DNA of 64,000 nucleotides from GCA-002282575 sp964519885. GTDB lineage: Bacteria > Pseudomonadota > Gammaproteobacteria > Thiomicrospirales > Thiomicrospiraceae. Both the position numbers and the translations under genes were made by a program. Location: assembly GCA_964519885.1 (NCBI GenBank), contig CAZFLX010000007.1, positions 27,327 through 91,326 of the forward strand. The letters are read 5' to 3'. The notes under the pieces were generated by a model. It was not told the origin of the DNA. It searched no databases and saw only the letters and a program-made list of their open reading frames with translations. Below, piece after piece: positions 18,099 through 26,794 of this stretch. How positions within the stretch are numbered: the stretch's first letter is position 1; each line of letters begins with the position of its first letter.

Positions 18099-19763
18099 AT
18101 GCATGAAGAGTCGGTTTTTCAACAATTTGCCTTATTACTCATCATCGCTGCCATTGCCGGTACGATTGCGACGCGTTTAAAGCAACCGGTCATTATCGCT
18201 TACATATTGGTAGGCATTATTGTAGGACCGGTTGGCTTTGCACTGGTCACAGCCCATGATCAAATTGAGCTTCTGGCCAAAATTGGTGTGACCGTTTTAT
18301 TGTTCTTAGTAGGTCTTAAACTAGACATTCAACACGTTAAACATATTGGTCCCGTTGCCTTAGCAACCGGTTTAGGCCAACTATTATTTACCATTGTTAT
18401 TGGCTTTTTTATTACCCTTTTGCTCGGCAAGGATTGGATGACAGCGCTCTATGTTGCCATCGCCCTCACCTTCTCCAGTACCATTATTGTTATCAAACTC
18501 TTGTCCGATAAACGCGAAATAGACTCCCTGCATGGTCGTATTGCAATTGGTTTCTTAATTGTGCAAGACGTTGCGGTGGTCATCGCGATGATGTTTGTGA
18601 GTACTTTAAGAGATACCGGTTTAGATGACAAGAGTATTGTATTAGAAGTTGCCATTATTGCTGCCAAATTGCTAGCGGTGGCTGTTGTGGTCTTTTTGCT
18701 TATGCGTTACGTTTTGCCATGGTTGATGCGCTTCGTAGCCCAATCGCAAGAATTGTTACTGGTATTTGCGATTGCTTGGGGCGTTGCTTTATCCAGTGCT
18801 GGTCAACTAATTGGCTTCTCTATGGAAGCCGGCGCATTCATAGCTGGCTTTTCACTTGCCTCTACCGTTTATCGTGATGCGATCAGTGCACGCCTTGGGG
18901 GTATCCGAGACTTTTTACTGCTCTTTTTCTTTGTCGAGTTAGGAAGCAAACTCGATTTCAGTTCACTCAGTGAAGAACTGTTATCGGCAGTTATTCTGTC
19001 ACTGTTTGTACTGATCGGTAATCCATTGATTGTGATGGCAATTATGGGCTATATGGGATATCGTAAACGAACCGGCTTTATGGCGGGTTTAACGGTTGCA
19101 CAAATTAGTGAATTTTCGATTATTTTCGTTGCCATGGGCATTACCTTAGGTCATGTCGGACAAGACGCCTTAGGGCTAACTACCTTGGTGGGTATTGTAA
19201 CCATTGCCGCTTCAACTTATATGATTATCTACTCGCAAAATTTATATCGTTGGTTCTCCCCGTATCTTGGCATGTTTGAAAGACGTTTCGCGTTTAGAGA
19301 AACAGAAACAAGTCATCAAAACATTCACATTCATGAACCTCGTGTATTGATTGTTGGCTTGGGGCGCTTTGGGGGACAGGTGCTTCGGCAATTACATAAA
19401 CAGGGTATTGGCGTTATGGGCATTGACTTTAACCCCGAAGTGGTACAAAAGTTCCGAGAAGCAGGTTATAACGTACTATATGGCAATACCGAAGATAGTG
19501 AACTATTCAGTGCTGTGCCGTTTAGCCAGGTGGTTCATATCTTAACCACCCTTCCTAGCGATGACGCTAATGCTGCACTGTTTCATCACTTAAGCTTATA
19601 CAACCACCAAGCGCGTATCACTGCGGTGGTTAGAACAGAAACCAATTTATTACACCTAAAACAAATGGGCATTTCTAACACTATTAATCCTTACATTTTT
19701 GCAGCAGATCACACGGCAGAAATGATGGCTCAGGAATTTACTCAACAGGAGATCAGCTCATGA
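18099..19763 (+). CDS. CPA2 monovalent cation:proton antiporter with RCK (TrkA-N) domain
   Basis: A 554-residue Kef/YbaL-type antiporter. I start at ATG 18099 (MHEESVFQQ). Upstream in-frame codons run back through the SulP gene and are not a natural N-terminus. About 12 membrane segments (1-385) include the ALTFSSTIIVIKLLSD signature. A soluble NAD-binding RCK domain follows (about 410-530, VLIVGLGRFGG). Kef/YbaL proteins exchange K+ or Na+ for H+. The gene starts 23 bp after the SulP gene and overlaps the UspA gene by ATGA, so the three are probably one transcript. Confidence 0.93.
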   Translation: MHEESVFQQFALLLIIAAIAGTIATRLKQPVIIAYILVGIIVGPVGFALVTAHDQIELLAKIGVTVLLFLVGLKLDIQHVKHIGPVALATGLGQLLFTIVIGFFITLLLGKDWMTALYVAIALTFSSTIIVIKLLSDKREIDSLHGRIAIGFLIVQDVAVVIAMMFVSTLRDTGLDDKSIVLEVAIIAAKLLAVAVVVFLLMRYVLPWLMRFVAQSQELLLVFAIAWGVALSSAGQLIGFSMEAGAFIAGFSLASTVYRDAISARLGGIRDFLLLFFFVELGSKLDFSSLSEELLSAVILSLFVLIGNPLIVMAIMGYMGYRKRTGFMAGLTVAQISEFSIIFVAMGITLGHVGQDALGLTTLVGIVTIAASTYMIIYSQNLYRWFSPYLGMFERRFAFRETETSHQNIHIHEPRVLIVGLGRFGGQVLRQLHKQGIGVMGIDFNPEVVQKFREAGYNVLYGNTEDSELFSAVPFSQVVHILTTLPSDDANAALFHHLSLYNHQARITAVVRTETNLLHLKQMGISNTINPYIFAADHTAEMMAQEFTQQEISS

Positions 19764-20665
19764 CAGTCATCAAGAAAATACTCGTTGCAACAGATTTTTC
19801 TGCACCAGCTAGACATGCAGTTATGAGAGCTGCACAATTGAGTAAACAGCATGATGGCGAATTGCACATAACACATGTCATTGAACCTTCATTAACTGAG
19901 CATCTGAAAGTGTTGCTTAAACTAAATGACTCGCAAACCCATGATCATGCGCATAAAAATGCCGAACTGCAACTGAATGCACTGATGATTTCTATTCATG
20001 AGCAATACGCTGTTAATCCGAATTTAAGCATCAACGCGGGTTCATTACTGCCTACTTTGTCCAAACAAATTAATGCCTATCAGGCAGACCTCGTCTTAGT
20101 TTCCGCTAAAGGCGAAGATTTTATTCGTCACTGGACCTTAGGATCGACTGCTGAACGTTTGATTAGGTTGCTTACCTGCCCTATGCTGGTAGTTAAGCAA
20201 TCGACCCAGGTAAACTATCAGCGCGTCATGATTGCAATCGACTTTTCTGAGTGGTCTTTGTCTGCAATACAACTTGCCAAACTGATTGCTCCTCAGGCGC
20301 ATTATGTGTTGGCGCATGTTTTTGACGTTCCCGAAGAAGGAAAGCTGCGTATGGCCGGTGTCAGTGAATTTGATATTATCAACTATCGCAATCAATTAAT
20401 GCAGCAACAACAACTTGAATTAAAAGATTTAGCCAGTGAAGCAGGTTTAGAAGAAAATCAGTGGTCTCCATTGGTGATGAAAGGCAATGCGAGCAGTCGT
20501 CTGCTAGAAGCTGAAGAAGAACATGATATCGATTTGGTCGTGTTGGGAAAACATGGCAAAGGATGGTTCCAAGAAATGCTTCTAGGCAGTACCACTAAGC
20601 ATTTGTTAACCGATTCCAAAACGGACTTATTAATCGCTCAGCGAACACAAAATTTCGCAATCTAA
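19760..20665 (+). CDS. Tandem-domain universal stress protein (UspA family)
   Basis: 301 residues with two UspA folds. The first starts with KKILVATDFS; the second, at about residue 154, starts with QRVMIAIDFS. The second domain keeps the ATP-binding glycine pattern GKHGKGW...GSTTKHLL. In the first domain the corresponding stretch is shorter (GEDFIRHWTLGSTAERL). It overlaps the antiporter by four bases. Co-encoding suggests it may modulate the transporter in response to nucleotide or stress state, which is inference. It ends before a hairpin shared with convergent cysS. Confidence 0.92.
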   Translation: MTVIKKILVATDFSAPARHAVMRAAQLSKQHDGELHITHVIEPSLTEHLKVLLKLNDSQTHDHAHKNAELQLNALMISIHEQYAVNPNLSINAGSLLPTLSKQINAYQADLVLVSAKGEDFIRHWTLGSTAERLIRLLTCPMLVVKQSTQVNYQRVMIAIDFSEWSLSAIQLAKLIAPQAHYVLAHVFDVPEEGKLRMAGVSEFDIINYRNQLMQQQQLELKDLASEAGLEENQWSPLVMKGNASSRLLEAEEEHDIDLVVLGKHGKGWFQEMLLGSTTKHLLTDSKTDLLIAQRTQNFAI

Positions 20666-20678
20666 GTTGATGGGTAGC

Positions 20679-20710
20679 GCCGTTAAGTAGTAACGCATTT
20701 ACTTAACGGC
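20679..20710. terminator. Hairpin between the convergent UspA and cysS genes
   Basis: Perfect 11-bp arms GCCGTTAAGTA (20679-20689) and TACTTAACGGC (20700-20710) enclose a 10-nt loop in the gap between two convergent genes. The plus side is followed only by TCTTTAG, so the T-tract is poor. Position favours a two-way terminator. Confidence 0.5.
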
Positions 20711-20721
20711 TCTTTAGCAGC

Positions 20722-22119
20722 CTAAACCCGACGCCAAGTCGTGCCTTGCGGTGTGTCTAAAATTTCAATGCCTGCTGTTTTCAATTCATTGCGAATAGCA
20801 TCCGCCAGAGCAAAGTCTTTTGCCTTTTTAGCGGCAATACGTGCTTCAATTTTGGCTAAAATGTCAGTTTCGTTTATTGCATCTGTGGAAGATCCCGCTT
20901 GTAAAAAACGACTAGGTTCACTGGTCAATATACCCAATTGATTTCCCAAACTAATCAACACTTGTGCCAGTTGTCCGGCTAAGCCATCATTTTTAGCGGC
21001 TTTTGCTTTATTCACTTCCGTAGCCAAATCGAACAATACCGCAAAGGCTTGTGGCGTATTAAAGTCATCATCCATTACCGCATTATAGGCGTCTGTCCAT
21101 TGTGCTAATAAGGTTGCTTCTGGTTTAACTAAAGCAATCCCTTCTAAGGCACCATACAAACGACGCAAAGCTGCACGAGCATTGTCTAAGTTTTCGGTAG
21201 TGTAATTTAATGGATTGCGATAATGACTAGATAACAAGAAAAAACGAATCACCTCTGCTGGATAGGCTTTGAGCACATCACGTATGGTAAAGAAATTGCC
21301 CAATGATTTTGACATTTTTTCGTTATCAACATTAACAAAGCCAACATGCATCCAGGTATTCACATAGGTATGACCGTGCGCACACTCGCTTTGAGCGATT
21401 TCATTTTCGTGATGCGGGAACTGTAAGTCGTGTCCCCCGCCGTGAATATCTAGGTGTTCACCGATGGTGTGTTTAGACATAGCGGAACATTCAATATGCC
21501 AGCCTGGACGACCCTCACCCCAAGGAGAATGCCAATGGGGTTCGCTGGGCTTAGAAGCTTTCCATAGCACAAAGTCTAACGGACTTTCTTTTTGCTCATT
21601 GACATCGACCCTTGCACCCGCTTGCAAGTCTTCGATTTTCTTACCCGATAACTTGCCATATTCAGCAAACTTTTCAACACGGAAATAGACATCACCATTG
21701 ACGGCAGCATAAGCAAAGCCTTTATCAACCAAGGTTTGCACCATATCGGTAATCTGGGTGATGTATTCTGTTGCTTTAGGTTCAACATCCGGACGCAGCA
21801 CGTTCAGCGCTGCTTCATCTTCATGCATGGCTTTAATAAAGCGCTCAGTTAAGGCTTGCGTGCTTTCACCATTTTCGATAGCCCGATTAATAATCTTATC
21901 GTCAATGTCGGTAATATTGCGCACATATTTAACATCGTAACCACGACTACGTAGATGTCGGACAATCATGTCAAAACCCACCATTACTCGCGCATGACCA
22001 ATATGACAAAAGTCGTATACGGTAATTCCACAGACATACATCCCCACCTTAGGGGCATGAATCGGCTTAAATACTTCTTTTTGTTTGGTTTGGGAGTTGT
22101 AAATGTGTAGTAATGACAT
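20722..22119 (-). CDS. cysS: Cysteinyl-tRNA synthetase
   Basis: Charges tRNA-Cys. The product has 465 residues from ATG 22119 (MSLLHIYNS), matching E. coli (461); an in-frame ATG 39 bases earlier would add a non-conserved leader. The HIGH motif is CHIGHARV, KMSKS is KMSKSLGNF, and the zinc ligands include Cys of VCGITVYD and the HHENEIAQSE region. It lies downstream of a two-tRNA operon on the same strand, separated by a strong terminator. Confidence 0.97.
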   Translation of the reverse strand: MSLLHIYNSQTKQKEVFKPIHAPKVGMYVCGITVYDFCHIGHARVMVGFDMIVRHLRSRGYDVKYVRNITDIDDKIINRAIENGESTQALTERFIKAMHEDEAALNVLRPDVEPKATEYITQITDMVQTLVDKGFAYAAVNGDVYFRVEKFAEYGKLSGKKIEDLQAGARVDVNEQKESPLDFVLWKASKPSEPHWHSPWGEGRPGWHIECSAMSKHTIGEHLDIHGGGHDLQFPHHENEIAQSECAHGHTYVNTWMHVGFVNVDNEKMSKSLGNFFTIRDVLKAYPAEVIRFFLLSSHYRNPLNYTTENLDNARAALRRLYGALEGIALVKPEATLLAQWTDAYNAVMDDDFNTPQAFAVLFDLATEVNKAKAAKNDGLAGQLAQVLISLGNQLGILTSEPSRFLQAGSSTDAINETDILAKIEARIAAKKAKDFALADAIRNELKTAGIEILDTPQGTTWRRV

Positions 22120-22223
22120 AATGTGCTTGACCAAATTAAAATTTAAATACTTCGACAAGGCTAGTTTGACTCAACGCTTGTACACGAATGAGATAGAGTT
22201 TAACACAGAGAACAGATATAAAA

Positions 22224-22245
22224 AAACCAGCACTAAGGCTGGTTT
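22224..22245 (-). terminator. Rho-independent terminator of the tRNA operon
   Basis: On the minus strand, arms AAACCAGC (22238-22245) and GCTGGTTT (22224-22231) with a 6-nt loop run into a T-tract (the A-run at 22220-22226 on the plus strand). It lies 15 bp past the initiator tRNA and 104 bp before cysS. Confidence 0.8.
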
Positions 22246-22260
22246 ATTTTTAAACTCAAT

Positions 22261-22337
<77 letters not shown>

Positions 22338-22357
22338 ATAGAGTGATTTTTTCTCGT

Positions 22358-22445
22358 TGGCGGAGGAAGAGGGATTCGAACCCCCGGAGGTATTACCCTC
22401 AACGGTTTTCAAGACCGCCGCATTCGACCGCTCTGCCATTCCTCC
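22358..22445 (-). tRNA. tRNA-Ser (UGA)
   Basis: 88 nt with encoded CCA. The acceptor stem is GGAGGAA/TTCCTCC with discriminator G. The anticodon is UGA in the loop CTTGAAA, and the long variable arm is typical of class II serine tRNAs. It is the first gene of the operon, with 20 nt between it and tRNA-fMet. Confidence 0.96.
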
Positions 22446-22459
22446 GTAACGAGAAGATA

Positions 22460-22488
22460 ATAATAAGCGATTGAGCCGAATAATGCAA
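22460..22488 (-). promoter_or_regulatory. Candidate promoter of the Ser/fMet tRNA operon
   Basis: On the minus strand a -35-like TTGCAT (22488-22483) and -10-like TATTAT (22465-22460) are 17 nt apart, ending 15 bases before the 5' end of tRNA-Ser. The -10 is good and the -35 is weak. Confidence 0.45.
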
Positions 22489-22542
22489 TACTTTTATTCA
22501 AAAATTCATCCGCATTCGTATAACTAGCCCCACTGACCCCAC

Positions 22543-23058
22543 TTAACGTTTTGCTGATTGGCATTGCGCTTTATAAGCCCAAGGAGCTTGCACATTGGCT
22601 GCATTAGCCCATAATCCTTGACGTTTCCGTTTCGCTTCTTGTTCAAGTTGTTGTAGCCAAATGTTATTTCCTAATGATCGATCAAACCAAGCATGTCCTT
22701 GCGATAACATCCACTGATTAATGTTCTCGCCATCAACCATCACCTGACAGACGGCAAACCCGTCAGCTGTTAAGCGCTCCAAGCAACTGGCTTGAACGCT
22801 CATGCCTTGTAATTGCTGCGATAAAGCTTTTTGCGCCACATCTGACCAAGGTTGAGCTTTGCATACACCTGTTGCTAATTCAGGTGCATCAATCTGTGCC
22901 AAACGAATAGGCTGTTGTCCAAGTTCTGGATGCGTAATAATCAATTGATCGCCACTGAGAATGGTTTGCACCACGCCGGATATAGCCACATCGGCTTTTG
23001 CTGAAGACAGATAACCTAACGAAAGCATCAAACTCATTAGGCTAACGACAGTTTTCAT
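22543..23058 (-). CDS. Exported thermonuclease-fold (SNase-like) protein
   Basis: 171 residues with a signal peptide ending near SSAKA (residue 22). The staphylococcal-nuclease fold is recognised by IRLAQIDAPEL and by the INQWMLSQGHAWFD segment. Arg52, Asp57 and Glu60 correspond to R35, D40 and E43 of the S. aureus enzyme. The usual D-x-YGR stretch reads LTADGFAV here, so the second catalytic arginine (R87) appears replaced by Phe101. There are four cysteines in the mature part, which could form disulfides. Activity is therefore doubtful. It is divergent from the exported thioredoxin-like gene. Confidence 0.85.
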   Translation of the reverse strand: MKTVVSLMSLMLSLGYLSSAKADVAISGVVQTILSGDQLIITHPELGQQPIRLAQIDAPELATGVCKAQPWSDVAQKALSQQLQGMSVQASCLERLTADGFAVCQVMVDGENINQWMLSQGHAWFDRSLGNNIWLQQLEQEAKRKRQGLWANAANVQAPWAYKAQCQSAKR

Positions 23059-23149
23059 AGTATGATCTCGATTGTTGACGGATAATTCATCTTAACATAA
23101 CGGAGAGGAACACTAAAAACCTCGCGTCACCTGTTTGGAGTACTCGTGC

Positions 23150-24907
23150 ATGAAAACCATAACAACGCTAACGATTTTATTGGCTTTCAGCGCACCCTTA
23201 ACATCAGCAGCTGATTCACTCATCAATCAAATGCTTCACGCCCCCTCGCCTTATCTTCAACAACACGCCAAGGATAAGGTGCACTGGCAAACCTGGACCA
23301 GCGAGTCACTTGCTCTAGCCAAACAACAACAAAAACCCATCTTGCTGTCGATTGGCTACTATGCCTGTCATTGGTGTCACGTGATGCAGCAAGAAAGCTA
23401 CCAAAACACAGCAGTAGCAGAAATGCTTAATCAACATTTCATTCCCATTAAAGTGGATCGTGAATTGGAACCCGGATTAGATCAGGCTATGCTTAATTAT
23501 GCCAAGTCTTTAATTGGCGTTGCTGGTTGGCCACTCAATATTTACCTAACTCCCGATGCACGTCCTTTTGATGCTCACGTCTATTTAGATGCCACGGCAT
23601 TGGCTGCTCGATTAGACAAAAACCAAGCGCAACAATCCACTGCCAAAACGATAAACATTGCGCCCAACATAGCATGGCATTCAAGCGCTAAACTAGATTC
23701 TGACAACTTTCTTCAAGCAGCCCTAGCTCAAATAGATACCACACACGGCGGATTCATGGGTACACGAAAATTTCCGCAAACACCTATACTGATGGCAATG
23801 AGTCGCTTACTTAAGCAAACACCCAATGTAGCGCTACAAACATGGTTTGATGAAACCTTAACGCAAATGGTTAATCATGGCTTATACGATGCCGTTAACG
23901 GCGGTTTTTTTCGCTACACCGTGGATAGTGAATGGAAAACACCTCATTTTGAAAAAATGCTCGTTGATAATGCCCAACTGTGGCAACTTTATGCGCAGTT
24001 ATCACCTCTTTCCGCTTCACAAGATTGGGCTATCGTTGCTGAGCAGACGCGAGAGTTTATGCTGACCCATCTTTATGATGCCGAAAAAGGCGCCTTTTTT
24101 ACCAGCCTGTCAGCACTGGATAACGCGGGTCATGAAGGCGGACATTATCTCTGGACACAAAAACAGCTCGCTCAACACCTAGCCGTCAAAGAACAATCTT
24201 TAGTCGCCTCAGACTGGCAACTGGATTACCCACCACCTTTTGATTTGGGTTATTTACCCATTTGGGGTGATCATTTAAGACCCGATGCACAACGCCAAGC
24301 AATCATGAATCGACTGAAAACATCGCGTGCTTCGCAACCCATTGCTACAGATAAAAAACACTTGGTCAGTTACAACGGCTTGATGCTGTCTGTATTATCT
24401 CAACAGCTCAGACAGCAACCCACACTAAAACCCATTGCGCAGAAGCTAGTCAGTTTTCTGTACGATGCTTGGAAAAATGATCAACTTTCGCAAGGAAGTT
24501 TTCTAGATAAAAAATTAGCTGAAGCAGACTTTGAAGGCTATGCTTTTGCCGCTAAGGGGTTGTTGGATTATGCAATCATCACCGGTGATGCTGATGCCAG
24601 TGAACTCGCCATCAATTTGCTCAAGCGTAGCCAGAAGTTGTTTGTTAACGATCAGGGTTTTATTGCACAAGCCCCGGTTGGCGACTTTAGCTTACCCAGA
24701 CAACTTGCTTTTGCGGATTCAGCGCTCACTTCCGCAAGTAGCGTCTGGATAGAAGCCTGTCTGCAGTCCAGGAATGCGCAACTTACTCAGATAACTCAGC
24801 AAAGCTTCAAGAAAGCGCTGCCTCTTATGTTAGCATCTCCGTTAGAATATGCCAGTTTGTGGTCTGTTTACTGGAAATGGCAAGACTTGTTACTAAAGCA
24901 AGCCTAG
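23150..24907 (+). CDS. Exported YyaL/SSP411-family protein (thioredoxin-like plus six-hairpin domain)
   Basis: 585 residues from ATG 23150, chosen because GGAG (23137-23140) is 9 nt upstream. A signal peptide ends near TSAA (about residue 20), which would place the protein in the periplasm. The N-terminal DsbH/thioredoxin-like domain (PF03190) has APSPYLQQHAKDKVHW and the redox motif YACHWCHVM. The rest resembles the alpha/alpha six-hairpin region (FRYTVDSEWKTPHFEKMLVDN). The family is usually cytoplasmic and about 650-700 residues; the stretch after GWPLNIYLTPDARPF is shortened here. The function of the family is unclear (a redox or sugar-related role has been suggested). Confidence 0.85.
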   Translation: MKTITTLTILLAFSAPLTSAADSLINQMLHAPSPYLQQHAKDKVHWQTWTSESLALAKQQQKPILLSIGYYACHWCHVMQQESYQNTAVAEMLNQHFIPIKVDRELEPGLDQAMLNYAKSLIGVAGWPLNIYLTPDARPFDAHVYLDATALAARLDKNQAQQSTAKTINIAPNIAWHSSAKLDSDNFLQAALAQIDTTHGGFMGTRKFPQTPILMAMSRLLKQTPNVALQTWFDETLTQMVNHGLYDAVNGGFFRYTVDSEWKTPHFEKMLVDNAQLWQLYAQLSPLSASQDWAIVAEQTREFMLTHLYDAEKGAFFTSLSALDNAGHEGGHYLWTQKQLAQHLAVKEQSLVASDWQLDYPPPFDLGYLPIWGDHLRPDAQRQAIMNRLKTSRASQPIATDKKHLVSYNGLMLSVLSQQLRQQPTLKPIAQKLVSFLYDAWKNDQLSQGSFLDKKLAEADFEGYAFAAKGLLDYAIITGDADASELAINLLKRSQKLFVNDQGFIAQAPVGDFSLPRQLAFADSALTSASSVWIEACLQSRNAQLTQITQQSFKKALPLMLASPLEYASLWSVYWKWQDLLLKQA

Positions 24908-25665
24908 CTTGGCAATAATAACCACACCAATCCCATCAACCACAGTAATTCACTCAACTCCACCCACGCCAGTGAAATGACATAGTTGACGCCGCCAATT
25001 TTCTTACGCCACCAAACTATGTACATCCAAGTGGTTAAAATAAGAAGGGTCAATGTCCAACCAGACGCCAAAGCCAACGCCATCAGCAATAGCAACCATT
25101 GCGGCCATAACCAACTTAACTCCACTTTTTCGCGCCAACCTTCTGGAAGCGACTCGTGTTGGTTGACCCATCGAGAACCGGTCATCACCATTTGCGCAAA
25201 TACCCAACCGACCATCGGCATTAACACAATCACCGTCCACCATTCAGCCCGAATTAGGGTTACCAACAGTGACCATTTCAAAATCAGCGTCAGGACTAAA
25301 ACGACAATACCCATGCTACCCAAAGCCAAGCGATTGCTTAATTTGAGTTGCTGTAGGGCTTCAGGCTCTTTGCTCAAAGCAGCATCAGCAATCTGTGCAA
25401 GGCTGTCTAATGTGCTGGCACCACTAAGTTTCGCCCAAACAATCAGCACTAAGGCAGCGCTAATTTCTGCCTGAAATCCACTAAACAGCCAAGCAATGCT
25501 GGCTAAGAGTACCCCTAACAATAAGGCGGATAAAGGAATAAACGCCATCGACCGACCGACATTCAGCGCATCTATCTGCCCTTTTGTCTGAATGCGCCAT
25601 TGCCAAACGTGATGCATGGCAATGCGCATGGGATGAACGGTTTTGACTTCTGTAGATTCATTCAT
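24904..25665 (-). CDS. CobS-like membrane protein, degenerate at the active site
   Basis: 253 residues with about six membrane segments. It matches cobalamin-5'-phosphate synthase (CobS) in order of motifs: STLDSLAQIADA stands where CobS has HLDGLADTxDG, SNRLALGSMGIV where it has DSRLGTHGGLA, and GGVNYVISLAWVELSELL where it has GGQTGDTLGAAIELGE. The histidine, one glycine and the second aspartate of the first motif and the DxxG of the last are missing, so Mg2+-dependent transfer is unlikely. No other cobalamin gene is nearby. It could be a repurposed paralogue. Confidence in homology is moderate. It overlaps the end of the convergent SSP411 gene by four bases and is downstream of acpS. Confidence 0.55.
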   Translation of the reverse strand: MNESTEVKTVHPMRIAMHHVWQWRIQTKGQIDALNVGRSMAFIPLSALLLGVLLASIAWLFSGFQAEISAALVLIVWAKLSGASTLDSLAQIADAALSKEPEALQQLKLSNRLALGSMGIVVLVLTLILKWSLLVTLIRAEWWTVIVLMPMVGWVFAQMVMTGSRWVNQHESLPEGWREKVELSWLWPQWLLLLMALALASGWTLTLLILTTWMYIVWWRKKIGGVNYVISLAWVELSELLWLMGLVWLLLPS

Positions 25666-25680
25666 AGTTTATGTATCCTA

Positions 25681-26067
25681 TCACTGTCCATTTTCTGCCA
25701 CGACCATGGCAATCACTTGATCTTTTTCATCGCTCACTGTTACGTGCCAAAGGTGACGTTCTGTCTGTTTTGCAATCAGAGCGGCTTGCCCAAATAAGCT
25801 TAACAAAGGCTTACCTAATGCATCATGACTGTAACAAAAATCTGAAAATTTGACCGACTGCTGAAATCCTGTCCCCAAAGCCTTAGATGCCGCTTCTTTT
25901 ACTGCCCAACGCTTGGCTAACCAACGCCCAACCTTAGAGCCTTCAGGTAATTCTGCCAATTCATCTGGGTGTAAGATACGTTCGGCTAAGCGTATGCCAT
26001 GTCGTTGCCAGGTTGCTTCCATTCTGGCAACAGATAATAGGTCAACGCCAATTCCCCGAACAGCCAT
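25681..26067 (-). CDS. acpS: Holo-[acyl-carrier-protein] synthase
   Basis: Transfers the 4'-phosphopantetheine arm of CoA to apo-ACP for fatty acid synthesis. 128 residues, the normal size. The signatures GIGVDLLSVARME and the Mg2+/CoA motif RWAVKEAASKALGTG are intact. It starts 4 bp after the pdxJ stop, as in many gammaproteobacterial rnc-era-recO-pdxJ-acpS operons. Confidence 0.96.
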   Translation of the reverse strand: MAVRGIGVDLLSVARMEATWQRHGIRLAERILHPDELAELPEGSKVGRWLAKRWAVKEAASKALGTGFQQSVKFSDFCYSHDALGKPLLSLFGQAALIAKQTERHLWHVTVSDEKDQVIAMVVAENGQ

Positions 26068-26071
26068 TCAG

Positions 26072-26794
26072 TTAGCCTCGAACAGCCAACATCAAATCTT
26101 TCATTTCACGAACCGCAACGGGCAAGCCTTTAAAAATCGCTTCACTGATAATGGCATGACCAATATTCAACTCTTCCATTTCCTCAATGGCGGCGATGGC
26201 TTGTACATTGTGATAATGGAGTCCGTGTCCACCATTCACTGCTAAGCCAATACTGGCAGCCAGCTTTGCGCCTGTACGAATTTTATTCAGCTCATTCAGC
26301 TGTGCTTGCCCTGTCAATTCGGCATAATGCCCCGTGTGCAACTCAACAACGGGTGCCCCTGCCGCTTTAGAAGCCCGAATTTGCGCTTCATCTGCTTCAA
26401 TAAATAAAGACACACGAATACCCGCAGCCCCCAAACGCTGACAAGCATCTTGAACTCGTTCAAACTGCCCCACCACGTCCAAACCGCCTTCGGTAGTCAA
26501 CTCTTCGCGCTTTTCAGGCACTAAGCACACATCTTGCGGTAAGTATTGCAATGCCATAGCAATCATCTCTTCCGTCACGGCCATTTCTAAATTGATTTTG
26601 GTTTGATGTGTTGGCATGAGCAAAGCTAAATCGCGTTCTTGAATATGACGACGATCTTCGCGAATATGCAAAGTTAAGCTGTCGGCGCCATGTTGTTCCG
26701 CCAACAATCCCGCATGAACCGGGTCTGGATAACGTGTGCCGCGTGCTTGACGCAAGGTAGCTACATGGTCAATATTAATTCCGAGTGCGATCAT
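26072..26794 (-). CDS. pdxJ: Pyridoxine 5'-phosphate synthase
   Basis: Condenses 1-deoxyxylulose 5-phosphate with 3-amino-2-oxopropyl phosphate to pyridoxine 5'-phosphate. 240 residues from ATG 26794 (MIALGINIDHVATLRQARG), which overlaps the recO stop by ATGA; the longer frame upstream is recO coding sequence. ADSLTLHIREDRRHIQ and the C-terminal GHAIISEAIFKGL segment are typical. Confidence 0.97.
   Translation of the reverse strand: MIALGINIDHVATLRQARGTRYPDPVHAGLLAEQHGADSLTLHIREDRRHIQERDLALLMPTHQTKINLEMAVTEEMIAMALQYLPQDVCLVPEKREELTTEGGLDVVGQFERVQDACQRLGAAGIRVSLFIEADEAQIRASKAAGAPVVELHTGHYAELTGQAQLNELNKIRTGAKLAASIGLAVNGGHGLHYHNVQAIAAIEEMEELNIGHAIISEAIFKGLPVAVREMKDLMLAVRG

Noticed and set aside
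24986..25474. A 162-codon open frame antisense to the CobS-like gene
   Set aside because: Its translation has no recognisable fold or start signal, while the opposite frame has clear membrane segments and family motifs. It is a shadow.
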